Assembly (NCBI GenBank): GCA_002722455.1
Contig: PBMB01000002.1
Location: forward strand, 62,001 to 126,000
Direction of reading: 5' to 3'
Source: Chloroflexota bacterium
GTDB taxonomy: Bacteria > Chloroflexota > Dehalococcoidia > Lucifugimonadales > GCA-2722455
Length of the DNA: 64,000 nucleotides
The position numbers and the translations under genes are program-made. Below the pieces are notes generated by a model. That model was not told the DNA's origin and ran no database searches. It was given only the letters and a program-made list of their open reading frames with translations. This document shows positions 26,752-35,782 of the stretch, piece by piece. Each line of letters starts with the position of its first letter. Within the stretch, counting starts at the first letter, position 1.

Positions 26752-28575
26752 ATGTGTGGAATTGTAGCAGGAATATCGGAAAAAAATATCACTCCAATAT
26801 TACTTGAAGGTTTGAAAAAACTAGAATACAGAGGTTATGACTCTTCTGGTATTTCTTTATTGTTTGATAATGAATTTTCTTTATTGAAAGAAACAGGGAA
26901 AGTAAAAAATCTAGAATTATCAATATCAAAAGAATGTTCTTTTTTTGGAAAGTTAGGGTTAGCTCATACTCGTTGGTCTACGCATGGAAAAGTATCTAAG
27001 GAAAATGCTCATCCTCATAATTCAAAAAATTTTTCAATTGTTCACAATGGAATAATTGAGAATTATTTAGGATTGAAAGGAGATTTAATAAAAAAAGGTT
27101 ATGATTTTAAATCAGAAACAGATTCAGAAGTCATTTTATATATACTAGAAGAAAGTTATAAAAGCTCAGGATCTGTATTTAAGGCAATTCAAGACGTTAT
27201 TCAAAAAACCAAAGGTTCTTATGCTTTGGGTATAATTCATAGAAAAAATGAAGAAGTCGTTTGGTCTGTAAAAAAGGACTCACCCTTAGTAATAGGTAAA
27301 ACAAAGGATATGTCTTTAATGGCTTCTGATAAAAATGCAATTGATTCCTGTACAGAAGAAATTTATTATCTAGGAGATAATGAGATTGCAAAATTGGAAA
27401 AAAAAGGAGTAACTTTTTTTACGTCTGACGGAAAGATTCTTTATAAGGAAGGAATAAAAATAGATAAAAACCAAGAAATAGTAGGAAAAGGTGGTTTTGA
27501 ATATTTTATGGAAAAAGAAATATACGAACAACCAGAAGTAATAAAGAACACATTAAAAAACAGAATTAAAAAAGAATCTATTTATTTGGACGAACTGAAT
27601 AGATATAAAAGAGAATTAAAAAAAATAGAAAATGTTGAAATAATATCTTGTGGAACGTCAAACCATGCCGCTTTAATATCGAAGTATTGGTTTGAAAATA
27701 TTTTGAATATTCCTTGTGAGGTGATTATTGCTTCTGAATATAGATATAAAACATTATTAACTAGAAAAAATACATTATTCATTACACTGTCTCAATCAGG
27801 AGAAACGGCAGATACACTGTCGGCACTAAAACTAATAAATGAAAAGAATAAACATTTACTTTCAATTAGCGTATGTAATGTTGAAGGTTCGAGTATACCA
27901 AGAGAGTCAGATTTAACATTATTAACAAATGCAGGTAAAGAAATAGGTGTAGCCTCGACAAAAGCTTTTACAAGTCAATTAGCTGTAATGCTGATGTTAA
28001 TTTATTCTATTGGCAGAGAAAAAAGAAGTTTAGATAAAGAAATGAATAGTTATATAATAAAATCTTTGAAAAAACTCCCTATAAAAATGGAAGAATTCCT
28101 AAATGCTTCAACTTCATTAGATAGTTTCATTAAAACTTTAGAAAACACAACAAGTGCTTTATATATAGGGAGAAGTGAGTATGGGGCATTGGCAATGGAG
28201 GGAGCTTTAAAGTTAAAAGAGATTTCTTATATACATTCAGAGTCTTTTTATGCAGGTGAATTAAAGCACGGCTCTTTGGCATTAATTGATGAAAATACCC
28301 CTGTAATAGCAATTGCACCATTTAACGAGCTATTTGATAAAATATATTCAAACATAGAAGAAATACTGGCAAGAAATGGTAAAGTGCTAATGTTATCAGA
28401 TAAACATATAATATCAGAAAATCTAATTTCAATAAAAATGCCAGAATGTCCTGAGATATTAAAGCCTATTTGTTATTCAATTCCGTTGCAATACTTAGCA
28501 TTTAAAACAGCAAAATTAAAAGGAACAGATATAGATAAGCCAAGAAATCTGGCAAAATCAGTAACAGTCGAATAA
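26752..28575 (+). CDS. glmS: Glutamine-fructose-6-phosphate aminotransferase
   Basis: 607 residues, usual length (E. coli 609). It makes glucosamine-6-phosphate from fructose-6-phosphate and glutamine, the first step toward peptidoglycan and lipopolysaccharide amino sugars. Cys2 is the amidotransferase nucleophile, with HTRWSTHG in that domain. Two SIS domains bind the sugar phosphate (SQSGETADTL, GELKHGSLALI). The C-terminus PRNLAKSVTVE is characteristic. GAGAGG precedes the ATG. The usual partner glmU is absent. The protein is diverged from E. coli GlmS, so it could be a second copy. Confidence 0.95.
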   Translation: MCGIVAGISEKNITPILLEGLKKLEYRGYDSSGISLLFDNEFSLLKETGKVKNLELSISKECSFFGKLGLAHTRWSTHGKVSKENAHPHNSKNFSIVHNGIIENYLGLKGDLIKKGYDFKSETDSEVILYILEESYKSSGSVFKAIQDVIQKTKGSYALGIIHRKNEEVVWSVKKDSPLVIGKTKDMSLMASDKNAIDSCTEEIYYLGDNEIAKLEKKGVTFFTSDGKILYKEGIKIDKNQEIVGKGGFEYFMEKEIYEQPEVIKNTLKNRIKKESIYLDELNRYKRELKKIENVEIISCGTSNHAALISKYWFENILNIPCEVIIASEYRYKTLLTRKNTLFITLSQSGETADTLSALKLINEKNKHLLSISVCNVEGSSIPRESDLTLLTNAGKEIGVASTKAFTSQLAVMLMLIYSIGREKRSLDKEMNSYIIKSLKKLPIKMEEFLNASTSLDSFIKTLENTTSALYIGRSEYGALAMEGALKLKEISYIHSESFYAGELKHGSLALIDENTPVIAIAPFNELFDKIYSNIEEILARNGKVLMLSDKHIISENLISIKMPECPEILKPICYSIPLQYLAFKTAKLKGTDIDKPRNLAKSVTVE

Positions 28576-28640
28576 GAAAAAAAACGGCTAAGTGGAGTAT
28601 GTGGTGAAAAATTTATGTATTCCGATTAATTAAGTGAATT

Positions 28641-28665
28641 AAGCCCGTATGTAAGGGCTTTTTTA
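28641..28665 (+). terminator. Rho-independent terminator downstream of glmS
   Basis: AAGCCC/GGGCTT stem with an 8-nt loop and T-run, about 65 nt after the glmS stop. Confidence 0.75.
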
Positions 28666-28796
28666 CATACATGCTTTTGAAAATGTATAAGTAATGTATT
28701 TATATTTAAAAAATCTTTGTATTTTGATGCGTATTTTAGCGAAAAAAGCACATGTTATAAACAAAAAACACTATATACATTCAAAGAAAAGACAAT

Positions 28797-28823
28797 AAAA
28801 AAATCCCATTTTGGGACTTTTAA
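28797..28823 (-). terminator. Rho-independent terminator
   Basis: TCCCA/TGGGA stem. On the minus strand a T7 run follows, ending the transcript of the 28858-29115 gene. Confidence 0.7.
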
Positions 28824-28857
28824 AATGAATATAAATATTAAAATATATTGTATATAA

Positions 28858-29115
28858 TCATTGATAGTTTTTTCTTTTTTCAACTTCCTTTTGATGTTTT
28901 ACATATTCTTCACTTAAATACTCTCTATAATTTTGAACACCAAAGTATCTCATTTTGCCTTTATTTTTATTCATTGCTTGAATACTTTTGGCAATAAGGA
29001 TTTCATTCTTATTATAAACACGAACAATTCTTTTATTTGTGTTTTTATCTTCATCATAAAAATGTTCGTCATTATCAAAAAGATCTTTAAATTCTGTTGG
29101 TAATATTAATTTCAA
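28858..29115 (-). CDS. Small soluble protein with aromatic motif
   Basis: 85 residues starting at TTG, a choice fixed by AAGGAGAT about 6 nt upstream. The body is acidic then basic, with no membrane segment. The C-terminal half ends RYFGVQNYREYLSEEYVKHQ, matching the G-x-x-[DN]-[FY] helix motif found at the ends of several membrane proteins here. It therefore seems to be that module in soluble form. Function unknown. Confidence 0.65.
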   Translation of the reverse strand: MKLILPTEFKDLFDNDEHFYDEDKNTNKRIVRVYNKNEILIAKSIQAMNKNKGKMRYFGVQNYREYLSEEYVKHQKEVEKRKNYQ

Positions 29116-29260
29116 ATTATCTCCTTATATTTTTCTGAGCAATTAGAAAAATGTATTTGATATTACTGTACAATAAAAACATTTATTTTGCAATAAAAAA
29201 ACTTGAAGTATTTTTGCTTTTTAATTATAGTAATTGATATAAAAATTAGTGGAGAAAATA

Positions 29261-29926
29261 ATGATTGCAAATGAAGTTATATTAAGCGAGATAAATGCAA
29301 AATTTGGACAAATGAATAGAGAGGTTGTGCTAGAAGAAGTTTTTAATTTCAAAAATGTTGAAACCAATGGAGTTGTTTTAAACGGTAAAATTAATTTCAA
29401 AGTATTTAATAATAGTAGTCAAAGAATCTACTCTTATGATAACGGAACAGAAATTATTTTATTACTAGATTCATATAGCCCTGTTATTCCTTCTCATTTA
29501 TTTGACTCTCACTTATCCATTTATGATGAAGAAAACGGTGGGTTTGCAATAAGTTTCTTTTTGAAAGAAGGTGTAAATTTTCCCTCTGAAACAGGAATTA
29601 TCGAAGACAATTTAAGACAAGAAATGGTAGGCGGAATGGTGGCTTTATTTGAAAAACACGGAATGGAGCTATCAGAAGAAATGGAGTGTATGTCAGCAAT
29701 TTTCACAGAAGACAGAGAGTTTACTACTTATTTGGAATTTGAATCAGAAGTGAAGTCTATTATTAAAGAATTAGGAATGGGCTACTTAACAAGTTTTGAA
29801 AAAGAATCTTTTGAAGAACTAGAATATGAAACAAAAGAAAACTTCTTAGAAACTATAAATCAATATTCAGTTAAAGAATTAAATCTTTTTTTAAATTCTG
29901 AATTTTACGACGAAGAAGAAGAATAA
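29261..29926 (+). CDS. Hypothetical acidic soluble protein
   Basis: 221 residues from the ATG at 29261; the GTG at 29249 is part of its SD site GTGGAG. It is acidic, with a mixed beta/helical N-terminal half and a helical Glu-rich C-terminus ending in EEEE. No signal peptide, membrane segment or known motif. It is transcribed alone and followed by a terminator. Confidence 0.6.
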   Translation: MIANEVILSEINAKFGQMNREVVLEEVFNFKNVETNGVVLNGKINFKVFNNSSQRIYSYDNGTEIILLLDSYSPVIPSHLFDSHLSIYDEENGGFAISFFLKEGVNFPSETGIIEDNLRQEMVGGMVALFEKHGMELSEEMECMSAIFTEDREFTTYLEFESEVKSIIKELGMGYLTSFEKESFEELEYETKENFLETINQYSVKELNLFLNSEFYDEEEE

Positions 29927-29949
29927 TATAGTTAAAAATGATTATTAAG

Positions 29950-29977
29950 AGCGAGGCTTGTAGCCTCGTTTTTTTAT
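29950..29977 (+). terminator. Rho-independent terminator
   Basis: GCGAGGCT/AGCCTCG stem with a 3-nt loop and T7. Confidence 0.85.
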
Positions 29978-30093
29978 GCTTGAAAATCTCATAATCAACA
30001 ATTATATAAATCAACTATAATCTAATAAAAAAAAACAATTGTTTTTATGCTTTGCTTTTGATATAATAACAAAATAATAATAGGAGTTTTAAA

Positions 30094-30612
30094 ATGATAA
30101 TAAAGTTGTCTTATGATAAATTAAAAGAAATTTTAAACAATGAAAGAGTAGATTTGTATTTAAAAGAAGATAGATGTAAATTATACGAAATATTTAAATT
30201 TAAAAATCTTTTTTGTAAAAAAGGAGCTGTTAGTGATAGAAAATATAGTAAAGTAAAGTTTGCTCCTGAATCAAAGAATACTGACAATGATTGGCGAGTA
30301 TTAAAAGATCCACAGAAAAAGAGTGATTCTCCCTATAATTCATTTTTCAAAAATGGTAGAGTTTTAAATATAGATTCAATTTATTTCTTTGAAAGAAACA
30401 AATCAAAATTAGCAGTTTTAAAAGATTATGACTTAACAGAATTTGGTATTGAGTGTGATATAGATTACCTAGAAGAAATTAAAAAAAATGAAACTGATTT
30501 TAAACGGTTTGACGAATATTTTAAAAAATATATAGGAGATATAAAAGAGTTAGATTTGGAAGAAGAAATTAAAAATGCAATAGAGTTAAAAGAACTCGAC
30601 GAAGGAATATAA
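30094..30612 (+). CDS. Hypothetical soluble protein
   Basis: 172 residues, Lys- and Asp/Glu-rich, with no membrane segment or signal peptide. A central stretch NDWRVLKDPQKKSDSPYNSFF may be a folded core. TAGGAG precedes the ATG. It ends in its own terminator. No family recognised. Confidence 0.6.
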   Translation: MIIKLSYDKLKEILNNERVDLYLKEDRCKLYEIFKFKNLFCKKGAVSDRKYSKVKFAPESKNTDNDWRVLKDPQKKSDSPYNSFFKNGRVLNIDSIYFFERNKSKLAVLKDYDLTEFGIECDIDYLEEIKKNETDFKRFDEYFKKYIGDIKELDLEEEIKNAIELKELDEGI

Positions 30613-30639
30613 AAAAAGCCACTATGTAATGGCTTTTTT
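30611..30639 (+). terminator. Rho-independent terminator
   Basis: AAAAGCCA/TGGCTTTT stem with an 8-nt loop and T-run. Confidence 0.8.
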
Positions 30640-30664
30640 GTTTTTTATTATTTATATGAAATAT

Positions 30665-31120
30665 TTAAATAAGCTCATATTCTGATACATTAATTGCTTT
30701 TGATCCAAACTCTTCATGATCATAATCTTCGTCTTCAAATAATCCATTAAAAATAAAGCAATGATTTCTATCTTCAAATTTGTCTTCATTATGAATAGGT
30801 TCGTCACTACCATCGCATAAGTAAACATAAGCAAAAACGCAATCTGTATTGACATCATCTTCAATCAATTCTTCAACGTCTTCATCTAATAATGAGGTGT
30901 CAAAAGCAAATTGTCTAATAACATCATTATGACGTTTTTCATTTGAATTAGTAGAGAAAAAATCTAACACGGATTCATTTGCTTTATCTAAATCTAATAC
31001 AAAAATACTATCAGGGTAAGATAGCACTGCACACTCGCCTAAAATACAATCGGGGTTCTGAAACAGAATGGTTGATAGAATCTTATTTCGGTTTGAGTAT
31101 GCATAATGCGCAATACGCAC
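30665..31120 (-). CDS. Acidic protein with a rearranged N-terminus
   Basis: 151 residues if started at the GTG at 31120. Residues from about 25 onward are very acidic (EDVEELIEDDV, DEDYDHEEF). The first 25 codons are antisense to the 5' end of a truncated plus-strand gene (31045 onward), so this end was replaced by a rearrangement and the original N-terminus is missing. The new start has only a weak SD site. It may be a broken gene or an expressed chimera. No family recognised. Confidence 0.45.
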   Translation of the reverse strand: MRIAHYAYSNRNKILSTILFQNPDCILGECAVLSYPDSIFVLDLDKANESVLDFFSTNSNEKRHNDVIRQFAFDTSLLDEDVEELIEDDVNTDCVFAYVYLCDGSDEPIHNEDKFEDRNHCFIFNGLFEDEDYDHEEFGSKAINVSEYELI

Positions 31121-31644
31121 TTCAATACCTATTTGGTGACGATTTCAAAGGTGACAAAGAAAGATCTTATTTGATGTTTGCAAAAATATATAAACAAAAT
31201 TCAATATTAATGGAAGCAAAAAAAGATAAGATGTTAAATGCAATGAATACAGGTGTTAACATGACAGACGCTGTTTCAACAATGATACCTTTAATTATTT
31301 ATAAATCTTCTCCTTATGAAAATATGAAACGTTCAATAGATAGCGTTATAAGTAAAGATTACCAAGAAGCCGTTGATTACTATATATCAGATCAACTAAA
31401 CAGTAAGACAAAAAGAAAGTCTTCTTTTGACGGTAGAGAGCTAGGACAATCAGTAGGTTATCCAGTATATGTAGCAATGTTGTCTTCAATGGTTCAGAAT
31501 GGTTATGCAACAATTGATTATTCTAAAATAGAAAATGAAGAATTAAGAGAAAGAATAAAAGAAGAATTTACAAGCCCAATTTTTAGTGGTGAAAACATAC
31601 CAATGGAAATAGTAGAAAAATGGTTTGATATGTTTGAGGTTTAA
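31045..31644 (+). pseudogene. 3' fragment of a paralogue of the 12096-13667 gene
   Basis: The frame from about 31045 aligns with the soluble C-terminal half of the protein at 12096-13667: ETEWLIESYFGLSMHNAQ versus SSEYLIEAYAGLTMHNAY, then DYQEAVDYYI versus KYQEAFDYYI. All membrane segments and the start are missing. Homology begins abruptly at about 31055, where the minus-strand gene also loses its natural 5' end. The 3' end is intact and followed by a terminator. It may be unexpressed, or made as a free soluble domain from ATG 31086. Confidence 0.75.
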
Positions 31645-31655
31645 GAATAGAAAAA

Positions 31656-31685
31656 TAAAAAAGAGCGCACCACGCTCTTTTTTTA
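31656..31685. terminator. Bidirectional rho-independent terminator
   Basis: AAAGAGCG/CGCTCTTT stem with a 5-nt loop, A- and T-runs, between convergent genes. Confidence 0.85.
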
Positions 31686-31700
31686 TTTTTTAAACTATTG

Positions 31701-32378
31701 TTAAAGCCATAAATGGGAATTGGAATCAATTTTCAATTTATCTTTTCCAATAAAGTTTTCAATATCAACTTGAAAAATATACTTAGATTTAAAAAATCTT
31801 AAAATCAAAAATATAAAATTAATCGAAAAAGTAGAAAAAACAGAAATAAAAAAGAAAAAGGAATGATAAGAAAATGATGCAAGATTCCATTGAAAATCAG
31901 TTAACAAGTCATCATTTCTTGTTCCAAACCAATCAAAGCAAAGAGAATAAATATATTTATCAAATTTATCACCGTCAAATGAAATCATCATAAATAATAT
32001 AAAAATAATTAATGGTATCATAGAAATATGATTATCAGGTTCAGGAATAAAAAGTTCCAATATTTTCTTTTTAATAAAAGCTTTGTTTTTTCTATAGGTT
32101 TTAAAAGGGTTGAAGCTAAATCTTTTTTTTATATAAGAACTAGGGATTTTTTTGTTATGTATAAAAGTTTCTTTATTTTCATTTTGTGAAACTTTAATAG
32201 TGTCGCCTGATTTATTTTTTTCTATAATGACTTCTTCAAATGGTTCTATTTCTAATGAATTTTCATTACCAATAAAATATTCAACTGTATTTTCTTCTGT
32301 TAATATAGATACACGAATCTCATTAGGTTTAAAATAATTTGTTTTTATTTTTCTTACTTCAAATACAACGCCTCTCAT
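31701..32378 (-). CDS. Two-helix membrane protein with N-terminal cytosolic domain
   Basis: 225 residues. The N-terminal 110 residues are a beta-rich, charged domain with no signal peptide. Two hydrophobic segments follow (about 118-137 and 168-195), then a short polar tail. AAGGAG precedes the ATG. It shares a terminator with the truncated plus-strand gene. No family recognised. Confidence 0.6.
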   Translation of the reverse strand: MRGVVFEVRKIKTNYFKPNEIRVSILTEENTVEYFIGNENSLEIEPFEEVIIEKNKSGDTIKVSQNENKETFIHNKKIPSSYIKKRFSFNPFKTYRKNKAFIKKKILELFIPEPDNHISMIPLIIFILFMMISFDGDKFDKYIYSLCFDWFGTRNDDLLTDFQWNLASFSYHSFFFFISVFSTFSINFIFLILRFFKSKYIFQVDIENFIGKDKLKIDSNSHLWL

Positions 32379-32514
32379 ATGTGCTCCTTTTTTCTTAATA
32401 TATAATAACTATTATACATATTTTTTTATAAAAACAAAAAAAGAAAAAGAATTGGTTTTCTTTTTCTTTGAATTTGTTAAATTAATAAAAATAAAGGAAG
32501 TTGTTAAATAGAAA

Positions 32515-33375
32515 CTAAATATTTTCTATCACATTTAAGTTTGCTCTATTCTTTATAATGGATTCTTCAAAAGTTCTGAAATCTTTAAATTCAGTGTTTT
32601 TTAAAAGATTTTTTTCAATTCTATAATAAAAATCTTTTATGTGTATGAATTCCATATTTTCACATGTAATTTTAAGGAAATTATAATCATCAATTGATTT
32701 TATACTGTTGATAAAATCTTCTTCTGAAAGAGTGCTATTCTTTGCTGAAACAATTTTTAATTCTTCTTTTTTCCTTTCCAAATCTAATATATATTTTTCT
32801 TGTTCTTTTTTGTTTTTAAAATAATTTTTAAACTGTTCTTTGGCATGTCGAAAAGCAAAAGGAACAGATAATAAAAAAAGAATAAGATTATGTTGAAAAG
32901 ATGGAACAAAATTAAAAAAAGAACTAAAAAAAACGTAAGAGAGCATAAAGAAAAATGCACAAACAAAACAAAAAAGAAAAGAAAAGATAGCAATACCAAA
33001 GATATCTTTGATAAGATTAATTATTTCTTTATGCCCTTTCTCTTTTTTTAAAGGAAATTTTTGGTATATAAATAAACAAAAACTAGCAGAAAAGGATGAA
33101 GCAAACGAAATGAAAAGAGCAGAAATATACTCCATACGACTATGGTTTTCTCCTATGCCATTGATTATATCATCATAATGAGAAAAAGCTCTTTCTTGAA
33201 AAAAACAAGAAAAGTAAAGAAAAAGAGCAGAAATAATAATACTTATGAAAACACTTTTCATATAATCTTTTCTAGTTCCAGAAAGGTTGATTAATTTTTC
33301 TTGTATTTCGTTATGTTCTTTATTGTACTGATTTATTTGATCATCAAATGCTTTTAATTTTTCTTCACACCACAT
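32515..33375 (-). CDS. Coiled-coil/four-membrane-helix protein with aromatic motif
   Basis: 286 residues. An N-terminal coiled coil (1-35) precedes four hydrophobic segments (about 42-62, 83-103, 117-150, 155-175), a second coiled coil (about 180-212) and a C-terminal unit with DYNFLKITCENM and then NTEFKDFRTFEESI. The ATG has a weak TTGAG site. It belongs to the same architecture group as the genes at 13.9 and 17.6-20.3 kb. Function unknown. Confidence 0.7.
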   Translation of the reverse strand: MWCEEKLKAFDDQINQYNKEHNEIQEKLINLSGTRKDYMKSVFISIIISALFLYFSCFFQERAFSHYDDIINGIGENHSRMEYISALFISFASSFSASFCLFIYQKFPLKKEKGHKEIINLIKDIFGIAIFSFLFCFVCAFFFMLSYVFFSSFFNFVPSFQHNLILFLLSVPFAFRHAKEQFKNYFKNKKEQEKYILDLERKKEELKIVSAKNSTLSEEDFINSIKSIDDYNFLKITCENMEFIHIKDFYYRIEKNLLKNTEFKDFRTFEESIIKNRANLNVIENI

Positions 33376-33470
33376 GTTTTAATCTCAAAATTAAATTAAT
33401 AAGGATTGATACTATCATAGTTAATTTATCGATTCAATATAAAACGAAAAAAATGTAGTAAGAGTTTAAA

Positions 33471-33500
33471 TTGACAATACAGTTTTATTCTTGATATAAT
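33471..33500 (+). promoter_or_regulatory. Sigma70 promoter
   Basis: Consensus -35 TTGACA, 18-bp spacer, consensus -10 TATAAT, about 25 bp before the ATG at 33525. The -35 is preceded by TTTAAA, as in the promoters at 48992 and 50681. Confidence 0.8.
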
Positions 33501-33524
33501 CAAAAACAAAATTGAGGAATAGAA

Positions 33525-33824
33525 ATGTCAAAAAAAAGATTTAAACTTTACATTAATGGAAAACAACCTAGAAGTAACAGTAAAGAATTAAATGAATCTA
33601 AAATAATAAGATATTCGGAACAAATTATTGAAAATGTTTCCGTTGGAGAAACTTTTACATTTAGACCTTTAACTTATATTGAAAACAAAGATTCTTGTCC
33701 AAAAGAATATGTTAAATCATACCACAATAAGGAAATGATCTTTAAGAAAAAAGAAGTAGAGTTATTAGACGACATGAATAGCCGTGTAACAGCGATAATA
33801 AGTATTTACTTAGAGGAAGTGTAA
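33525..33824 (+). CDS. Hypothetical small basic protein
   Basis: 99 residues, basic, with an N-terminal strand-like stretch RFKLYINGKQP and a C-terminal strand VTAIISIYLEEV. No membrane segment. TGAGGA precedes the ATG. Its stop overlaps the next ATG by one base (TAATG), so both are in one translationally coupled operon from the strong promoter at 33471. Confidence 0.6.
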   Translation: MSKKRFKLYINGKQPRSNSKELNESKIIRYSEQIIENVSVGETFTFRPLTYIENKDSCPKEYVKSYHNKEMIFKKKEVELLDDMNSRVTAIISIYLEEV

Positions 33825-34234
33825 TGAGGGAATCAGATTTAATAGAAGAGTATGTTGCTTATTGTGATAAATATTTACCAAATATCCCTTATCCTCATGA
33901 ACCATTGTTAATGACTGGTGAAAAACAAATACTAAGATTTACAGAAGAAGCAAAGTCAATTTCTTATCAGATATATAAAGAAAAGAAAAGAATTCATAAA
34001 ATACATGGAAGGAAATTACATTATGCAATAATAAAAGTTGATATAGATATGCATAAAGGTAAGATTCATTATGATATTGATAGTAAACCTATCTCTAATA
34101 TGACGAAGAAAGAATTGACTAGAAAATATGAAAAGATTAAAGCGTATAAAAACAATCATCCTGAAAAATGTTATTTACCTAAAATAAAGAAAGAATTGGA
34201 AAAAGAGAATTTTTTCAATTCGATATACATTTAA
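33824..34234 (+). CDS. Hypothetical small basic protein
   Basis: 136 residues, second gene of a coupled pair. Mixed helix/strand, basic, with His-rich stretches (HKIHGRKLHYAIIKVDIDMHK). No signal peptide or membrane segment. A strong terminator follows. The tight coupling suggests that the two small proteins act together. No family recognised. Confidence 0.6.
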   Translation: MRESDLIEEYVAYCDKYLPNIPYPHEPLLMTGEKQILRFTEEAKSISYQIYKEKKRIHKIHGRKLHYAIIKVDIDMHKGKIHYDIDSKPISNMTKKELTRKYEKIKAYKNNHPEKCYLPKIKKELEKENFFNSIYI

Positions 34235-34239
34235 AAACA

Positions 34240-34270
34240 AAAAAAGGTTTCCTTGCTCGGAAACCTTTTT
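34240..34270. terminator. Rho-independent terminator
   Basis: AAAGGTTTCC/GGAAACCTTT stem with a 6-nt loop and A/T runs, between convergent genes. Confidence 0.85.
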
Positions 34271-34287
34271 ATTTAAACGTTAACTAG

Positions 34288-35670
34288 TTATTCTACTTCA
34301 AATATAAAGTTCATCGTTTTGATATTTAAATTGCTACATTGATTTTGTTCATTGTTAACATAATCGTTATCAATTAAAAAATCTTTAATATAATCATAAA
34401 GAGCCATTTTCTCTCTATATGGTAAAGTATTATTTATCTTAATTTTTTCAATAAGAGCCTTGTCCCAATTTTTTTCACTATATGAGTTTAAAAGATCAGC
34501 AAGTTGTTTAAAGATATGCTCTTCAAATATTTTTTGATCTTCGGAAATTAAAGATATATTTTCAATATCCCAAAAACCTTTTTTTACGTTATATTTTGTT
34601 TTTAATGTTTTCAAAGATTTCATAGGTAAGCAATAAAGATCAAAAAAGTCGTTATTTTTTTCATTTGAATTCTTTAATAAAGCTTCAGCTAATTTATTAT
34701 TAAGTTCGGTCATTAATTCAGTAACATTATCGACTTTAATAATATCTTTTGAAATATTAGATTTTGCAATAATCTTATTATTTTGAACATTAATATCATA
34801 ATTAATGAAACCAAAAGAAGACATAAAGAAATTTTCTATGTTATTTGATAATTGAATAGAAAATGAATCATTGTGAATCTCATAAAATATTTTTCTTTTA
34901 GTAGAGCCATCTTTGCAGTAAAGATTTAAACTATTCCAATGTTTTATTTTATCATTGTTGTTGTCCCACTCAAAATCTAAGATACCTTTTAAAACAGAAT
35001 TGCAAGAGAGTTTATTTTGATTTTCTTCATATAGCTCTTTTGTATATGCATTAAATCTTTTAGCAATAGAATTACGAATTTCTTCAATCTTTTCGTCTGT
35101 CAATTCAAACCCATCTTTTTTAGAATCATAAACAACTTCATAATCAAAATCTCTACTTGCAAAATTCATTGAAAGACGTTCTTCTTGCCAATGTTTAAAG
35201 ATCTTATTTTCTGGATTTTCTTTAATTGCTTCTTCAAAATCATAATGTAGATCGTTGTCAGAAGTTGTATCGATACTGGAATCTTGGTTTAGTCGCCAAG
35301 GAACGTATGTTTTCCTAGAAACAGAAAGGTTTATTCGAAAGCTAATACCTTGACTTTCTTTAAGGTTGTATTCTTTTTTAAAATTTTCAATATATTTTTT
35401 AGCTTGGTACAAAGTATTAAAAGAATAACAAGTATCAAGGTCTTTGTAGTCATGAAGTTCAGCAACAGTTTTCAATAATTTATCATTTAGAAAAGCATAA
35501 ACAAATGCTTTTGAATCAAATCTTTCAAAAGAATGCTTTCGAATACATTTCATTTTTCCATCGACGACAACTCCGAAAGGATGGCTGTTTTTAATATTAA
35601 AAACAGAACCTTTTCTATTCATCGAGTTTTTATGTATTTCATACCATTCTTTATCAGTAACATTATTCAT
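34288..35670 (-). CDS. Hypothetical soluble protein
   Basis: 460 residues, no signal peptide or membrane segment. Mixed composition, with several Trp and Tyr in the first half (KEWYEIHKNS, TYVPWRLNQDSS) and a helical C-terminal third. AAAGGTG precedes the ATG. It is monocistronic. I do not recognise the family. Confidence 0.65.
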   Translation of the reverse strand: MNNVTDKEWYEIHKNSMNRKGSVFNIKNSHPFGVVVDGKMKCIRKHSFERFDSKAFVYAFLNDKLLKTVAELHDYKDLDTCYSFNTLYQAKKYIENFKKEYNLKESQGISFRINLSVSRKTYVPWRLNQDSSIDTTSDNDLHYDFEEAIKENPENKIFKHWQEERLSMNFASRDFDYEVVYDSKKDGFELTDEKIEEIRNSIAKRFNAYTKELYEENQNKLSCNSVLKGILDFEWDNNNDKIKHWNSLNLYCKDGSTKRKIFYEIHNDSFSIQLSNNIENFFMSSFGFINYDINVQNNKIIAKSNISKDIIKVDNVTELMTELNNKLAEALLKNSNEKNNDFFDLYCLPMKSLKTLKTKYNVKKGFWDIENISLISEDQKIFEEHIFKQLADLLNSYSEKNWDKALIEKIKINNTLPYREKMALYDYIKDFLIDNDYVNNEQNQCSNLNIKTMNFIFEVE

Positions 35671-35782
35671 TAAAACACCTTTTATTTAATTTTGACTTAT
35701 TATACAAAAAAATAAATGAAATTTCAAGGAGAGAAGTTATTTTACTTACACTCATATTTTTCCTATTATCTCTCTGTTGTGT

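Noticed and set aside
28576-28640. glmS-associated ribozyme or sRNA after glmS
   Set aside because: The glmS ribozyme is a 5' leader of Gram-positive bacteria. No matching structure is seen on either side of this gene.
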